Positions 12,138 to 24,689 are shown, counted from the stretch's first letter. The stretch: 64,000 bases of DNA from Gigaspora margarita (GCA_009809945.1 WTPW01000200.1:448503-512502), one strand, 5' to 3'. Numbers and translations: made by a program. Notes: a model not told the origin generated them from the sequence alone.

Positions 12138-12995
12138 TGATAGTAAAGATGAAGGAGTTGATATTTATGTAAAAATTTATGGCATCAAATTCGTATTCAG
12201 TATAAAAATTGGATTAAAGAAATAGGTATTTAAGAGGAGTGGCTGATATTGAGATTTTTGCTTCTATTTGAAACTATAAACCCTTTTATTACCTTTACCA
12301 CAAAGTTTAATCTATACTTGCCGCTCAATACCAAATTACTATAGCTTGAATTTATCTCAAATCCCAAATTCAATACCTTAAAAACTTTATTGATTTTAAA
12401 TAGCAATTGTTTTTTTTAGAGTTTTGGATTTGTCTGAATTATGCCAGCAAGCATAACCAAAAAATTTAAATTTTATATTAAATCTCCAAATAAAATAAAC
12501 AAACCAAATAAGAGTATTATAATAGAAAACTGGAAAGACATTGATATCTATGAATCAGACCAAGAGTTGTGAAAGAAAAAAGGCTTTAACTACCAAACCA
12601 CCAAAGAATAAAAAGATAATTAACTCGGGTACTAATAATTTATTCAGGTAACTCAGATAATATATATATGTTTTCTTGTGCACAATCGCAAAAATTTTAG
12701 TATCAGCTGAGTAAATTATACTATAAAAGTTTATTTGAATATACTATATATTTATAAATATATAATTATAGGACCCTCTGTCATTCAATCATTAGATAGA
12801 GCTCTTACCCAACAACCAGAAGGGATCATTGGTGTTGTGGTGGTCCCCGATAATAGTAACTTCACCTTTAGGTGTAAAGAAAGATCTAGAAACTCAGTAT
12901 ACCATATTATTCTTACAAAAAAAAGTAATATTTGTAGTAATCTTGAACTCACTAGTCAGAATCTTTTTTTAATTTCTTGCTGTAAATATTTTTTT
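12138..12995 (+). pseudogene. Decayed Mrr-like PD-(D/E)XK nuclease gene
   Basis: Two fragments match the family of the intact gene at 13.9-14.8 kb. The first (12138-12225, after a TTTTAG acceptor) reads DSKDEGVDIYVKIYGIKFVF followed by SIK; this corresponds to the catalytic D..GID and Q-x-K motifs, with the expected Gln replaced by Ser. The second (12772-about 12995, after a TATAG acceptor) reads IQSLDRALTQQPEGIIGVVV and then SVYHIILTKKSNI, the equivalent of the F..A...YP...GVFVV and YKILLTDYKNI regions. Between them, 12441-12648 holds a Lys-rich frame starting at an ATG with one frameshift, and its link to the rest is unclear. The lost Gln and broken frames suggest it is inactive. Confidence 0.5.
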
Positions 12996-13350
12996 ATTTC
13001 TTTTTTTGTACTAAATTGGTTATGCCTGAATAATTGGTAAGTGCAAATTCACATGAATGATAAGTGTCCAGAAACTCCTTTGCTCTGATCTATCAGAAGA
13101 GGTACATGTGATCGAACTGACTCTGCGTGTTATCGCATATTACGCAGCTATCTTATTAAAAGTATTTAGTATCAGTATAATTGTAATAATCCAATGTATT
13201 GATTTATGTTAATAAAGAGAAATCCTATAACCTGTAATTATGTGTTGATTTAAACCATTTAACCTTAATTACTATTTGTTCACGATCGAAGCTAAATTGG
13301 TCCAAGACCCTATAAGCTCTCTCACTCGACTGTAACAAAGTAAAAAAATT

Positions 13351-13436
13351 TGGATAATCCCCGGATTGGCTGGATTAGATCTGAATCCGGGGATTGGATT
13401 AATTTTAGCTCAATCCCAGATTAATCTGAATTGGAA
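13351..13436. repeat. Iterated GGATTGG / AATCC palindromic words
   Basis: Words such as AATCCCCGGATTGG, AATCCGGGGATTGGATTAA and AATCCCAGATTAA alternate in both orientations over about 85 bp. The exact ends are not clear. Confidence 0.5.
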
Positions 13437-13852
13437 CAATAGTTAAAATAATTGAAAAAAAAGAAAAGCGATTCGCTCTAGACATATAAAAACATACAAG
13501 TCATTCTTTACTATTAAAATATAAAAAGGGATAAATAATCCGATCACTATTGTGATCATTATTCTGATCACTAAATTCAAAAAAACCTCAATAACATATT
13601 TTTTATATGGTACTACATATAGTTTTGATTTAATTAGTTGACTGAGTACTCCAATGTGAAATGAACGATTTTAATACAACGATGATAGATTTGTGCTGAT
13701 TTAGTGGATCATTGCATGAATTTAATACTTTATTTAAAAAATAATAAAATTATTATATCTAATAATATACCAAACATCATATAACTACCGATATACATTT
13801 TGTTAACCAAATTGGTTAGATTTTTTAACAGAATTTTTAGTTCGTTGTCAAA

Positions 13853-14809
13853 TTAATCTATTCTTTTACTTGTTTTGCTGTTATTTTTTTTTATTTCTGC
13901 TAAAGTTATGCTATTTTTAAGTATTAATTTATTTAAATCTTCTACGCTCTTAATAACTTTATTCAGATCTTTAGAACTTTCTAAATTTTGTATAAATTTC
14001 ATAACATCCTCACAGATGTTTTTATAATCAGTAAGTAATATTTTGTATGGAGAACCACAAGATCTTGATCTAGCTGGCTCAACTACAAAAACTCCAAACG
14101 AAATTTGAGGATACCTAATAAGCGATAAGATTGGTTTGTACTAATAAGTTAATTCAATATAAATAAATATTTAAGTGCAGTTTAATTTAACTTGTTATAT
14201 AACATTATTTTTACAATATAAAGAAAATATATAAAATTACAATTTTTTTTTTAAACCAAATTATTACCATGACATTGCACTTTCAAACTTCATTATATTA
14301 TCCCTTACAGCATTACCATGATTTGCGTTATCTTCATCATAGTTTTTGCATTGTACTAAAAAGGTATAATCTTTATATGAAACAATTATATCGATTCCAT
14401 TGTCTCCTTGATTTGTTTCTCTATAAAACAAAAAAAAATTTATGAATAATTGCTAATGGTAAATTACCAAAGGTCAGGTACGGGTCATTTAACCATGCAT
14501 CCTATTCACTACAATCTTACGACTTTCGAATGATAAGTAACTAAAGAAGGATATTTACCACTTGCTTATCCTGACCAATAACCTTAGATGATGGCCCAAT
14601 GTGCTTCCAGTTCTTTGCTACTCTACTATTCTAGTGGCAGCGTAACTTTAGATGCATAACGATCAAATATTCAGTAAAAAAATAAATTCCTACTTTGATT
14701 TGTTTACTCCCATATCCAGCAAAATTAGTTTATAGCACACTTTTTCTTCAAACTCATTTCCTTTAAAAATATATGATTTGATACCGGTAGAATTGGTTAC
14801 TTTAAACAT
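13853..14809 (-). CDS. Mrr-like PD-(D/E)XK nuclease-domain protein, three exons
   Basis: Exons 14809-14694, 14420-14268 and 14114-13853 join in phase to 176 codons with no stop. Introns are GTAGGA..ATAG (273 nt) and GTAATA..TTAG (153 nt). The nuclease-fold signature is complete: a helix with an acidic residue (FKGNEFEEKV, about residues 16-25), GDNGIDII (about 43-50) with the metal-binding Asp, and FLVQCKNY (about 59-66) with Q-x-K. Next comes KFESAMSWYPQISFGVFVVE, then YKILLTDYKN, then a helical Lys-rich tail. In bacteria the Mrr family cuts modified DNA; fungal copies are uncharacterised, so the role here is inference. The ATG is the first in the frame. A decayed homologue lies about 1 kb away on the other strand, so this is a local family. 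All three catalytic elements remain, which suggests selection. Confidence 0.72.
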
Positions 14810-15020
14810 TGTAATTAACAAAAGTAAGTTTTAAAAAATAAATATTACATACCTAAATTTTTTTAAATATAAGGAAAAAAAAGCGAAAAACTCGCAAGAA
14901 AAATTCGTGAGAGAAAATAGATTTACTAACATAGTAGATTTTGTTGACACATGTTTAGTAGCACAGGATCAGGATCGGGTTCATGTAACCTACGTGTTGC
15001 ATGATTGATTATCATGAATA

Positions 15021-15338
15021 AACCTAGGTGCCGCACAAACAATGCGCAGTTTTTCCTTGATTCTGATTGGCTAACGGCCAATGATCTTCAAAATTTTGGT
15101 CTGCATTACAAAATTGTTTACTAAATTCCGGCTGGGATTAACTTTTTAATTTTTTTATTACAAAAATAGAAATTTTTAAAAATAAGCACGCATTATGGTA
15201 AAATTGGCCCAGGAACAATTTTCACTTAATAGGTAGCTGCGATTTCATTAATAAAATTATGAGTAATTCCAGCTTAATTTTTTTTAGCCAATCAAAATCA
15301 AGAAAAAACTGCGCATCATTTGTACGGCACCTAGGTTT
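15021..15338. repeat. MITE with about 45-bp terminal inverted repeats
   Basis: AACCTAGGTGCCG.ACAAA at the left pairs with TTTGT.CGGCACCTAGGTT at the right. The arms continue through the GCAGTTTTT..TTGATT region. The inner stretch TTATTACAAAAATAGAAA also occurs near 39231. Confidence 0.75.
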
Positions 15339-15654
15339 AATAACAGGAGGAACTGTTAATATTACACATTAATTTATCACAATTATGATTAATATAAATA
15401 ACTTTAGTTTTATATAAATAGAACAAAGGTCTTTAGTAATTAGAGAACGAACGATTAGAATAAAGTAGTTTTTAGTAATAAAGAAACGTCTAAACTATAA
15501 ACTGTATTTATGTATCGTATTGTACATGGTATTTGGGTGGTAGTATCTGATACAATACTCCAGTCATCATATATAATAGCCAAGCAGGTAAAGACCGATA
15601 GTAAAGGTAACTCTATGATACAAAAAATGCATGAAGCCACATAACAAGAGATCT

Positions 15655-15800
15655 ACATAAGATCACATTTTCACAACATAACAAAATCAAGTATAATTCT
15701 GGAACAAATTTTTCAAGCAAAATTAATTATAATTCTGGGCAAAATTAGAGATAGCTTAAAGCAAAATTAAATATAATTTAAAGCAAAATTAAGGGCATAG
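15655..15800. repeat. Iterated AGCAAAATTAA.TATAATT words
   Basis: Four to five degenerate direct copies of GCAAAATTAAATATAATT occur. There is no coding potential. Confidence 0.45.
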
Positions 15801-15809
15801 CTAGCACAC

Positions 15810-15885
15810 TAGTGATGTGCCACGTACTGTACTATACGTACTGTATGCTAAAAAATCTGAGTATTATATAAATGGTACATCACTA
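15810..15885. mobile_element. Short relative of the 6.4-kb hAT-type MITE
   Basis: The ends TAGTGATGTGCC and GGTACATCACTA are inverted. The inner GTACTGTACTATACGTACTG matches the words of the element at 6420-6596. The target duplication is not clear. Confidence 0.6.
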
Positions 15886-16249
15886 GCTATGACCTGTTCG
15901 AATTTTTTGGAGTATTAGTGTTTTGAATATTACAAACCAGATATTCGATTATAGTCAATAATAAATCTAACTATTTGTATATTATATTAATAAATTCTAG
16001 TAACTTTTCTGTTACACATGTGACAGAATTTCTAAGTTACTTTGATAATAAATCAAAAACATAACTTTTGCATAGTGATAAATACTATATAGCCATAAAA
16101 TCAATAATAACAAATGTAAAGCTCCTGATTCTGAAGAATTGTTTATATTAAAAAAGAAATGTGTCATAACAACACCGCCTTAACTTACCTTAACTGAGAA
16201 GGTGGAAGATATTCATGTTTACACAAGCAATACAACATATAGCACCTCA

Positions 16250-16459
16250 TCAAAATAATGTTTTATCTTCACTATGTCTTAAAAATATATGTTGGAAAGT
16301 ATTAAGAAATGCTCTAAATTCCCTTTTGTCGCTAAATAGTAACTGATTCACAATTATGCCTTTGAGTTTAATAACCTTAGCATGACTATCGTCATGCATC
16401 AGGTTAACTACATTCCCTTTTTGGTTTAAAAACTGATTGGTTGGCAATTTTTGATTCAA
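16250..16459 (-). pseudogene. Unidentified coding-like fragment
   Basis: A 69-codon minus-strand frame contains KVIKLKGIIVNQLLFSDKRE and FRAFLNTFQHIFLRHSEDKT. Its composition is protein-like rather than AT noise, but no family is recognised and no splice context was found. It may be a shadow or a transposon-gene relic. Confidence 0.25.
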
Positions 16460-17104
16460 ATATTGTTTTTACTATTTTTTTCGATGCTTGTTATAACAAT
16501 CCAAAGCCTCCTTATATCCAATATAATGAATTATTAGGAAATTCAGAATTTACAGTTAATATAAATTATAATGTAAAACTATAGCTAACTGTATTTTTTT
16601 ATAAATAAATTTAGTTGTAGTTTGTGTCTCAATTTTTTATAAGCTAAATTATACTAAATTTAATTGCACAGAAACAAGCTTCCATTAAACTGTAATAGTT
16701 TGTAATTCGCTATTCAAGAAAAAATTAATTGGAATGATTCTGCAATATTTATATCATTAAAGACTAATTAAAAATTTAGCATGTCTGTAAAACTTCTCTA
16801 AACTCAGTTCATTCTCTGATGGCTTCTTGGTGCCGTAGGAGAACAAAATGAGTTACAACTAGTGTTCCAAATTGAAATTGATTAATCGATTAGTTAGTAG
16901 AGTTGTCAAGTTAATTTTATTAAACAACCAATTGATTGTTTTTTTTTTTTTTTTTTTTTTATAAGCGAGGTCTTGCCTCAGTTTTTTATTATAAATCTGC
17001 CAATTATATTTATACAAATGAATTTCACAAATCTATTCTATAAACTAGAAGCTTGGGCTGCTTTACCCACGACCCATACTTACTAAGTAGGATCAAAGTT
17101 CTGC

Positions 17105-19939
17105 TTAATCGATTATACTATCAATATATTGAGATGTACAATTGTATTGTATAAATAAATGTTCCCATTTCTTCATCTTATTGATTGTATTCCTTTCTAT
17201 TGTTTCCTTACCGTGCTTCTCCGATATATCTTCGGCAACCGTTTTCTTCTTTTTTTCAATTTGTTTGTTCTTTTTAATTTGATGTTTCTTCTTTTTCTGT
17301 TCTCTTTCCTTCTTTCTACTTTCATTTATTTTTGCTTTTACGTTTCTTTTCTTCCAAATCTTCTCGAATATTGACTTTGTAATCTTGTGTAATAGCTTTA
17401 CCGTGAGGCTTTCTTGTGGCTTTTTCATTTTATGTAGTTTGTTCATTTCTCTTGTTTTGTTTCTATTGATCATTCCCAGTATCACTCTCGTTAACATTGT
17501 TTCTGTATCTGTAATGCAGAAGGAATTAGACATAGTTCGTATTATATTATTCATAACATTTGGTATTAGTATTGCATGTTTTTCCAGTATCTTCTTGATT
17601 TCTTCATTTATTATTTTCTTCAAACTAGTTTCATTCTTTGGGCATATTATCATATGGTAGTTACTGTCTGATCTATTGCATCCTAATATACATTCCGATG
17701 ATGTCTTCCCTTCTTTGTCTTGGCTATATTTCACCTCCTGAGTAGGTAACTCCTTCAATAAAAGTTTAATTTTAAATGCTTTTAATTTCGAGTATTTTGG
17801 ATTTGTATTTTTTGATGTTAGACTGCATTTGTAGTTAATATAATTAAAAAATGTTTGCCAGTCTACTTCTCCTTTTCTATCATCCCAAGTGATTGTTCTC
17901 GATTGTGATTGCCATTTCGTTGTATGGTATGCATTAAATAAATGTCTTATAAATCTTCTAGTAGGGTGTTCAACTATCGCTTCACTCTATTTGAATATGA
18001 AGGTATCCTCTCTTATTTTGTTATATCGTACTTTATCCAAGATTTTATATTTGTTTTTGGCATCTTTTACTTGTATATCAGTTACAGATTCAAACTCAAA
18101 ACTAATCCCTTTCCTGCTTCCTAACATTTTTCACATCCTCCATCCTACCCAATTCTGGATTTGTTGTATCTCGTGAATTTTGCATTCTTGTTTATATATT
18201 TCTTCTGCTTTCTTGCATAGGTTTTTGTTTTGCTTAGTCTTAACTCTTATTTTACAGTTTTTGTACACTACTATGGTTAGTTATATCAATGTTATTACAA
18301 AATTTTTCTCCTTAGACGGCCATTCTTCCGCCCTTGTTTCCCATTGTATTCCTTCTTGCTTGATCTGACATGTTAATCCATTCCTTTTTTACTATCAATT
18401 GTCTCGTGCTTTGTACATATTGATACAGTTAATTGTTTTTTCTTCTACAATTTACTACGGATCTCCTCCAAATTCTTATTATTCTTGTCATTATCCATTA
18501 ATTTTATTTCATTATATGGTTTGATCTGCCTCGGTTGTTGTTCTTTTCTTTTTAGGGGAGTGACAAAAATCAGGTGATTTTTTAGGGGGGGAGGGGGTAA
18601 AAAAAGTTGAAATTATATATAAGAACCTGACTATATATATATTAAAGAAGAGGGAGGGGGTAGGCCTCTGATAAAACATAAACAGGTGATTAATTACACG
18701 GCCCTTATTGTTCTTCTTAGTATCTTTAGATCATCTCTATCTATTTTGAGTCGTTTCTGACTGTCAACCATAATTTTTCACATTTTATCTATTTTTATTC
18801 TTTTTGTACATCTGGCCCTATCCAAGTCCGGGTTGTTCTGATAACATCCTTTACATAGTTTCAGTTTATCGTGTTTTTTGTTTGCTATCCAATGTTGTGT
18901 TATTGCAATATTGTCTTTGATCGATGTTATTCTTCCTATAAAATTCGTATTACTAGAGCTTTCTACTATTCAATTTTTCTTCTGTGGTTCTTCATTACTC
19001 GTCCACGGATTCAGTTTTATTACTTTATCTTCTTGTACTAGGTACTCCTCCTCTATTTTCTTCTTTATCTGTTCATACCATCTTGGTTTTTTTCTCCTAA
19101 TAGCTTTTCCTGTTGTTTGCGTAAGCAAACTCCATTCTAAGACCTTTTTTATATTGTTGTCCACATATTGTTCAATGTATTTTAATCCCATCTTATTGCA
19201 TTTTTCTTTAACTTTTCTACTTGTCTTCATTGTCCGCAATATTTTATTAATTGATCATCCTCTTTCTTTCTTTGACACAGGCCAATCCTTACTTCTTTTC
19301 TTTATTGTTATTCCAAGTTCTTTCATATGTTCTAACATTTTCACTATTGTAGTTCTGTTTTCTTTTTGGGGCACTACGTAATTATGATGTTCCAATATTG
19401 ACATTTTGTGTTTGCTGCTTTCTGTATCTGTTGCAGCCTAATCTTCAATGTTGATGCTTCGAAATATTTATGGTTTATTTGTCTGTATAGCATTGACATA
19501 TGCTGTGTAGTCTGTTTCTCCTTCACCGTTTTTACTCTGTAAATTTGGTAATGTAATACCATCAAGTTAGGTATTGTTGTTGCTAATCTAGCATTATTTT
19601 TGACTACCGCTATGTAGCTCTTCGTTATTCTTTCACATTTCTTTTTTGGTATAACTGTGTTTTGCACTTATATAAAATCCTTGCCAGAATTACCATATTG
19701 ATTAGATATACCGCTTGCTTTTTAGTAATTCTTGCTCTTCCTATTCTTGTTATCGCACTTTTCGCTTCTTCTTCTATCTTATCTAAAACTGGTTTGTCAT
19801 TCTTTCCTGTTACAAACCAACATCCTAAGATCCTAACTATTTCTTTCTTCGCAATAGTCTCTATCTTTACATCCTCATATTCAATTTCTTGTTCGCCCTT
19901 TTTGGTATTTATACTTGCCGCAAAAACTACTTGTCCCAA
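17105..19939 (-). pseudogene. LINE RT thumb and C-terminal region
   Basis: Downstream of the insert the protein resumes (19939) with EIVRILGCWFVTG, the block after the palm in LINE RTs, and goes on through frame changes at 19667 and 19239. The final 217-codon block (17758-17105) has ECILGCNRSDSNYHMIICP, a C..C..H..C motif like the LINE C-terminal zinc knuckle. It is followed by a very Lys/Glu-rich tail with runs of Lys. A G-rich stretch at 18557-18690 (AGGGGGGGAGGGGG, then GGGAGGGGGTAGG) breaks the protein and looks like a separate small insertion. Confidence 0.7.
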
Positions 19940-20089
19940 ATCTCAAATCCCAAACCCAAATTCCAAATCCCAATTTTATTATATTTGGAATTGGGATTTG
20001 GGATTTGGAATTTGGGCTTTGGGACAATTTTACTATGTTTGGAATTTGGGATTTGGGTAGGATTTTGGGAGTTTGTAGTTTGGGCGGTA
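19917..20089. repeat. Iterated TTTGGGATTTGGAA-type palindromic insert within the RT
   Basis: TTGTCCCAAATCTCAAATCC at 19931 opens a tract of CCCAAAT words. Its reverse complement (ATTTGGGATTTGG) fills the second half, with GGGACAA at 20021-20027 as the inverted partner of the start and more TTTGGG words to about 20085. It interrupts the LINE protein just after the palm. Exact ends and TSD are not certain. Confidence 0.65.
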
Positions 20090-21645
20090 TGTATATCAGT
20101 ATTTATCATCATTAATATCGACTTGTGAGGGTTTACTTTGATGTTAGTCATCTTAAAGAAGGATGTTGCGATTTCCACTATCTTTTCTAGTTCGTTTTTG
20201 TTTTTTGCCAACCATATTGTGTTGTCTATATATGCTATTGTGAGCTTGTTGCATATTAGTTTCTTCCTTTCAACACCTTCTTCATATTCGATTTCTATAT
20301 AGTATCTTTGTACCTTTTGATATACTTCGTGTAGTAATGGGTTGTAATAGATGCGCCATAAAAGGGGTGCGATTGGCTCTCCTTGATTCATGCCATCCTG
20401 TACTTTATATTTCTCTGTTATCCCTAGACTTGTGATTATAGTATTCTCTCTTCCTTTGAATATATTCTCTATTAGTTCCACTATCTCTTTATTTACTTTG
20501 ATTCGCTTTAGTGCTTTCTGTAATATTGGTATGTGTATAGAATCATATGCCTTCGATATATCTTGACATAGGATCCATATTTCTTTGTCGTTTACATGAG
20601 CATCTTCCATCATGTGCATGGTTGTCACAATCAGTGTTTCCATCGACATGTTCGGTAGTGCAATGTGATTGTTCATATTTAATATAGGGTATCTCTTTAA
20701 CCTTTAGCTTAGCCTTTTTATAATAATTCTTGTCAAAATCTTTCTACTATGTTCTGTTAATGTAATAGGACGAGTTTCTTCCAGGATTCCAGTGAAGATT
20801 TCTTTTTTTGCTATTGAATAGATTCTACTTTTCTTCCAACTATTCAGTATCATTTTTAACTTTAGTCACGCGTTAAGGATTTTTAGAAATCTATTTTTGG
20901 CCACACTGCTTAGGTTCTTTAACATTTCATTCGCTATTCCTTGAGGTCCTATTGCTTTATTATTTGGCACTTGCTTTAGGATCTTCTCTAGTTCCTCTAT
21001 CTGAATTTCTGTATTTACACCTTCATACCAACTTTCATCAATTCTCTCTATGGGCTTATATACCTCTTCCCATTTTTCTCATTCTTCCGTGTTTACAGGA
21101 TTATGTTTCGTCCATTTTTCAAAATGTTTCTTTATTTCATCTTTAATTTCTGTAGGTTCTGTTATTAATTGATTTACTTTCTTAATGTTCCTAAACTCTA
21201 CAGGTTCTTTATTTCTCTGCAGTATACTATCTATCATTAATTTAGTATTACTAGCAAAATTATTGTATCTCCTTTCTATATGGTTCTCTATTTCTTGTCT
21301 ATGTGTGATCTCATTTTCAAGCTTTTTCACCTTATAAATCATCTTTTGGTATTCTTGTATTGTTTCAATCTTTTCTTGAATTGTATCTGCCATTTCGTGT
21401 TTCTCAAAATTAACTCTTATTTCAACTTGACATAATTTCTCAACATTTCGTATTTCCTCGTTCATTTTTTGTTTAGTATCATGATCCTCCATACTGCCTT
21501 TTCTAACTTCGCTTATAACTCTGTTGATCCTTTTCAATGCTACGTGTAGCTTTGTTGCTTTTTTTGAGAAGCCATAGAATGTTTTTGGACCTACTTTGGC
21601 TCTTGGTATTTCTTCTGCCACAACCTTTTTTATGGCTTGTTCCAT
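20090..21645 (-). pseudogene. LINE reverse transcriptase, fingers and palm
   Basis: After a coiled linker (21645-21079) the RT core follows in one frame with three stops. Motifs read: VPNNKAIGPQGIANEML (region 0-1), ETRPITLT, ILCQDISKAYDSIH (motif A, first catalytic Asp), QDGMNQGEPIAPLLWRIYYN (motif B), and LTIAYIDNTIW (motif C). Motif C normally ends in two Asp; here the second is Asn, so the active site is lost. The reading runs into an inserted low-complexity element at about 19930-20085 and resumes in another frame. The stop in LNA*LKLK sits at a likely Trp. Confidence 0.85.
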
Positions 21646-21654
21646 TCTATTCCA

Positions 21655-22587
21655 CTATTTATTCAACATCTCTTCTGTATCAATTTCCAGGTCTGTGTTG
21701 TTTTCCTTCGCTATTTCTAATTCCACCTTCTCTGCAAATCCATTCCATTTTTCTTTAGACATCTCATTGTATAGGTAAATCCATCGTTTCCTTTTTTTAG
21801 TCCTATTTTGTTTAACTCTCATGTTTAGTTGCCATTCCATTACTATCATCTGATGATCACTATTGGTAATTTCTTCTACATTTTCAATTTTAGGCACAGA
21901 TACAACCATCAACATACTGTTAGATACGTAAATGTCATCTATTTGGCTTTTCTTTCCCTTTCTACTCCATGTCTCTTCTTTCTTATCAAAATATCTTAAA
22001 AGACTTGTCATTCCCATCTGTTCCATCTCGTTGAATAACATCATAGATTTCTTCTTATCTCTTACTCTATCATGATTGAAGTCTTCCATTATAATTAATT
22101 CGTAATTTTTTGCCATTGCTTGTCTCATCCACTCCTTAATCTTCTTGCACGTCATTTGCTTTAATTTATTATTATTATTAGGCATATAAACGGATATAAT
22201 TCTAACTTTTTGATTCTACGGAAAGAAGAAATTTATGACTACTGCAGTTCCTGGTGTGGCCAAAACATTGTAAATATATGGCTGTATTGTTTTCTTCATA
22301 GCTATCATTGTTCATATGCTGGACTTTTGTTTAATTAATACTTCCTCATTACTGTTAGCAGTATATATGTCATAATACGGATTTGCCAGGTATAGTTTAT
22401 GATTACTCGACTCCACTATTTTTGTTTCAGATATGCTCATTATATGTATTTCATTTTCATTACAATATTCTAACCAATTTCTATACTTTAAAGCTATATT
22501 GATATCTTGTACATTATGTGTTCCAATATGTAGTCTGTCCAAAAAGTTTTGGTTCTCATTCCTTAATGTTCTCTCTTCTACTATCAT
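21655..22587 (-). pseudogene. LINE APE-type endonuclease domain
   Basis: The exonuclease-endonuclease-phosphatase fold is read in two blocks separated by stops. The first block (22587-22312) has IGTHNVQDINIALK (the TWNV-type first motif) and IMSISETK with the metal-binding Glu. The second (22185-21655) has LIIMEDFNHD (usual GDFN; here EDFN), TWSRKGKKSQIDDIYVS and NSDHQMIVMEW, which carries the catalytic SDH. This enzyme nicks the target DNA so that its 3' end primes cDNA synthesis. The Gly to Glu change before DFN and the stops imply loss of activity. Confidence 0.82.
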
Positions 22588-22617
22588 AATTAATTATGAA
22601 ATAATGTCCTATGTTGG

Positions 22618-24689
22618 CTAGGGGAGTGGCAGTAGTGCAAATATAAAGTTAGGTACTTTTTCAAAATCAAAGATTTTCTTCAGTTCCTCTATTGTTGTCT
22701 TAACTTCCAACTGTTCAGTGATCAGTATTTTTATTAGATCCTCTGTGATTTCTAGCTGTTCTAGGTATAATTTTACTCCCTCTAGGTTTTCAGACATATC
22801 TACTCTAATCGTTTGATTTTGAGTCTCTTCTGTTGCTTCTGTTTCCCTTTCCATTTTATTCTCATTCTTTTCTACTTTTGCAATCTGTATTCATTCTTTT
22901 GGGATCCTGTGGAAGTAGTACTTCATTCTAAGTAGCCTTACTGTTTCAACCAATTGTTTCGCTATTACAATCAGTACAGTTAGGTTGACTTCTTTTACCT
23001 TATTATAGTTCATTGGTAATATCAGTTTATCTGTTGGATTTGCTATCATTATCTGCCTTGGGATTGGGTAAATAATATTGTATTTTAGACCTGCTTCTTC
23101 TACAAACTTTCTAGCTTTTATCGAGTCTTCAATTGAATATATGAAAGTTGTATTTGTTTGTATTCTACTTGGGTTCCTGGGTAACCTTCTTTTTTGTATA
23201 AAATAATTATTCGGTATCACTTGAAAGTAGTAGTTCTTTCTCAACATATCCACCACGTCTCTTATCATTTTTTCACTCTTCGCTAAATCTATTGGGAAGA
23301 ATTCTCGAACCCTCGATGACAATTCTTGCGGTGTAGTTGGTAGTAGTAATTTCTTTTTTGGTAGGTCAAAATATGTTTCAGGAAGTTTTCTATCCCATGT
23401 GTAATATTCTGCTAAGCTCCTTTTCATTCTTATTGGTTCTTTTAACTTTTTTCTGTCTTTCACCAGAAATAATTTTCTCAGATCATATTTCAAGTCTACC
23501 GGGTCTTCTGGCAGTCTTTCTAGAGGTACAAAAAATTCTTCTGGCAGATGTGTAAATTTATACATTTTTCTCATGGCTGCTAGGACAGCTCTCAGGTTTC
23601 CTCTATTTCTAATCAGTAACTCAAAAGGAAATATATTTCTTATCTCTTCCAGTATTTCTTCCAGTGTGCTTGGTAATGTTCTTAGTGTACTTTGTATCAC
23701 TTTGTTAATTACTTCCTACATTTTACCTCCTTTTAAGTTGCTTTCGATTTTCATGAAACCCATGTAGTAGTTTAGTACTCGAGCTATTTCTTGCGATCTC
23801 TTCTTCATTTTGTAGTTTGTTAAAAAATTAATTGCAATTTTTTGTCTGTCTTTTCTGTTAATTTGGTCTCTTATCTCCCTGTTTGTTACCGTAATATTAT
23901 GTTTTCCTTTGTAATTAGCTATCGCAAGGTTGAATATTTCGTCAAACTCTTTCTGGTGTGCAGGTATAATCCTTTTATTTCTTGTGAAGGTATGGAAGAA
24001 CTCCCTGTCTAAATACTTAAATTTAACAGCAATCGTAGCGGAATAACATATGTAGGTAGTAAAAATTTGCACATCCTTTCCTCATTCATAAATGCTTCTA
24101 GAATTTTCTCATAGTGCCATTCTTCTTTATCGAACTCTGATTCTAAATTTGCTTCTAGTCTTTCTACCACTAGATCAGCCCTGGCCATATCCATTGGTTC
24201 GCGTCTTTTTCTCTGTTGTGGTTCATCACCTCTAGTTACCTGACTGTAAGTTTTAGCTACTTCTACTAATTCTGGTTCATTTTCTTTTTCTTCTTCCCAC
24301 AGGTCTCTTATCGGATCTGCCATGCCATCGATCTCTACAATCATTTCGTAAACTGTGTACTGTTTAGATTCATTTTCATCTATGTCCATACTTGTTATTT
24401 GGATTGGGTCCTTTTCCTTTTCTGTGTTGTTTACTTTTTCAGATTCAGATGACGTCATCTCCAAATTTTTCAGGGTCAACTCAGATCTGCTGTTTTGGTC
24501 ATCTACGGTTATGTTGTGTTCTTGAGGTCTTTCTTGCATATTGGTGTCGTTGCTGCTGATAACGACTGTTTCCTCTTCCTTCTCATGCTTCCTTTTCTTA
24601 TTTACTTTCAGTTCATCTTCTTCACATCTTGTTTGTCCAGCAAGCTCGTTTTCTTGAGCTGACATTTCAACTGCGACTTTACTTTTCAC
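22618..24689 (-). pseudogene. LINE ORF1-like protein with repeated helical motif
   Basis: The N-terminal part (24689-24009) is acidic and disordered (Glu/Ser/Asn-rich) and probably starts at the ATG nine codons in or further upstream. A frame change lies near 24010-24072. The second part (24072-22891) contains a repeated pattern of about 100 residues: MRKMYKFTHLPEEFF.., LRKNYYFQVIPNNYF.. and LRMKYYFHRIPKE. Each follows a Leu-rich helix and precedes an LP..P linker. A fourth weak copy, LKKIFDFEKVPNF, ends the region (22854-22618). By position this is ORF1, the RNA-binding/chaperone protein of LINE RNPs. No zinc knuckle or RRM was seen, so its function is inferred from position only. Confidence 0.6.

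Noticed and set aside
17159..18368. Plus-strand frames with hydrophobic, membrane-like sequence over the LINE
   Set aside because: They are antisense shadows of the Lys/Glu-rich minus-strand LINE protein.
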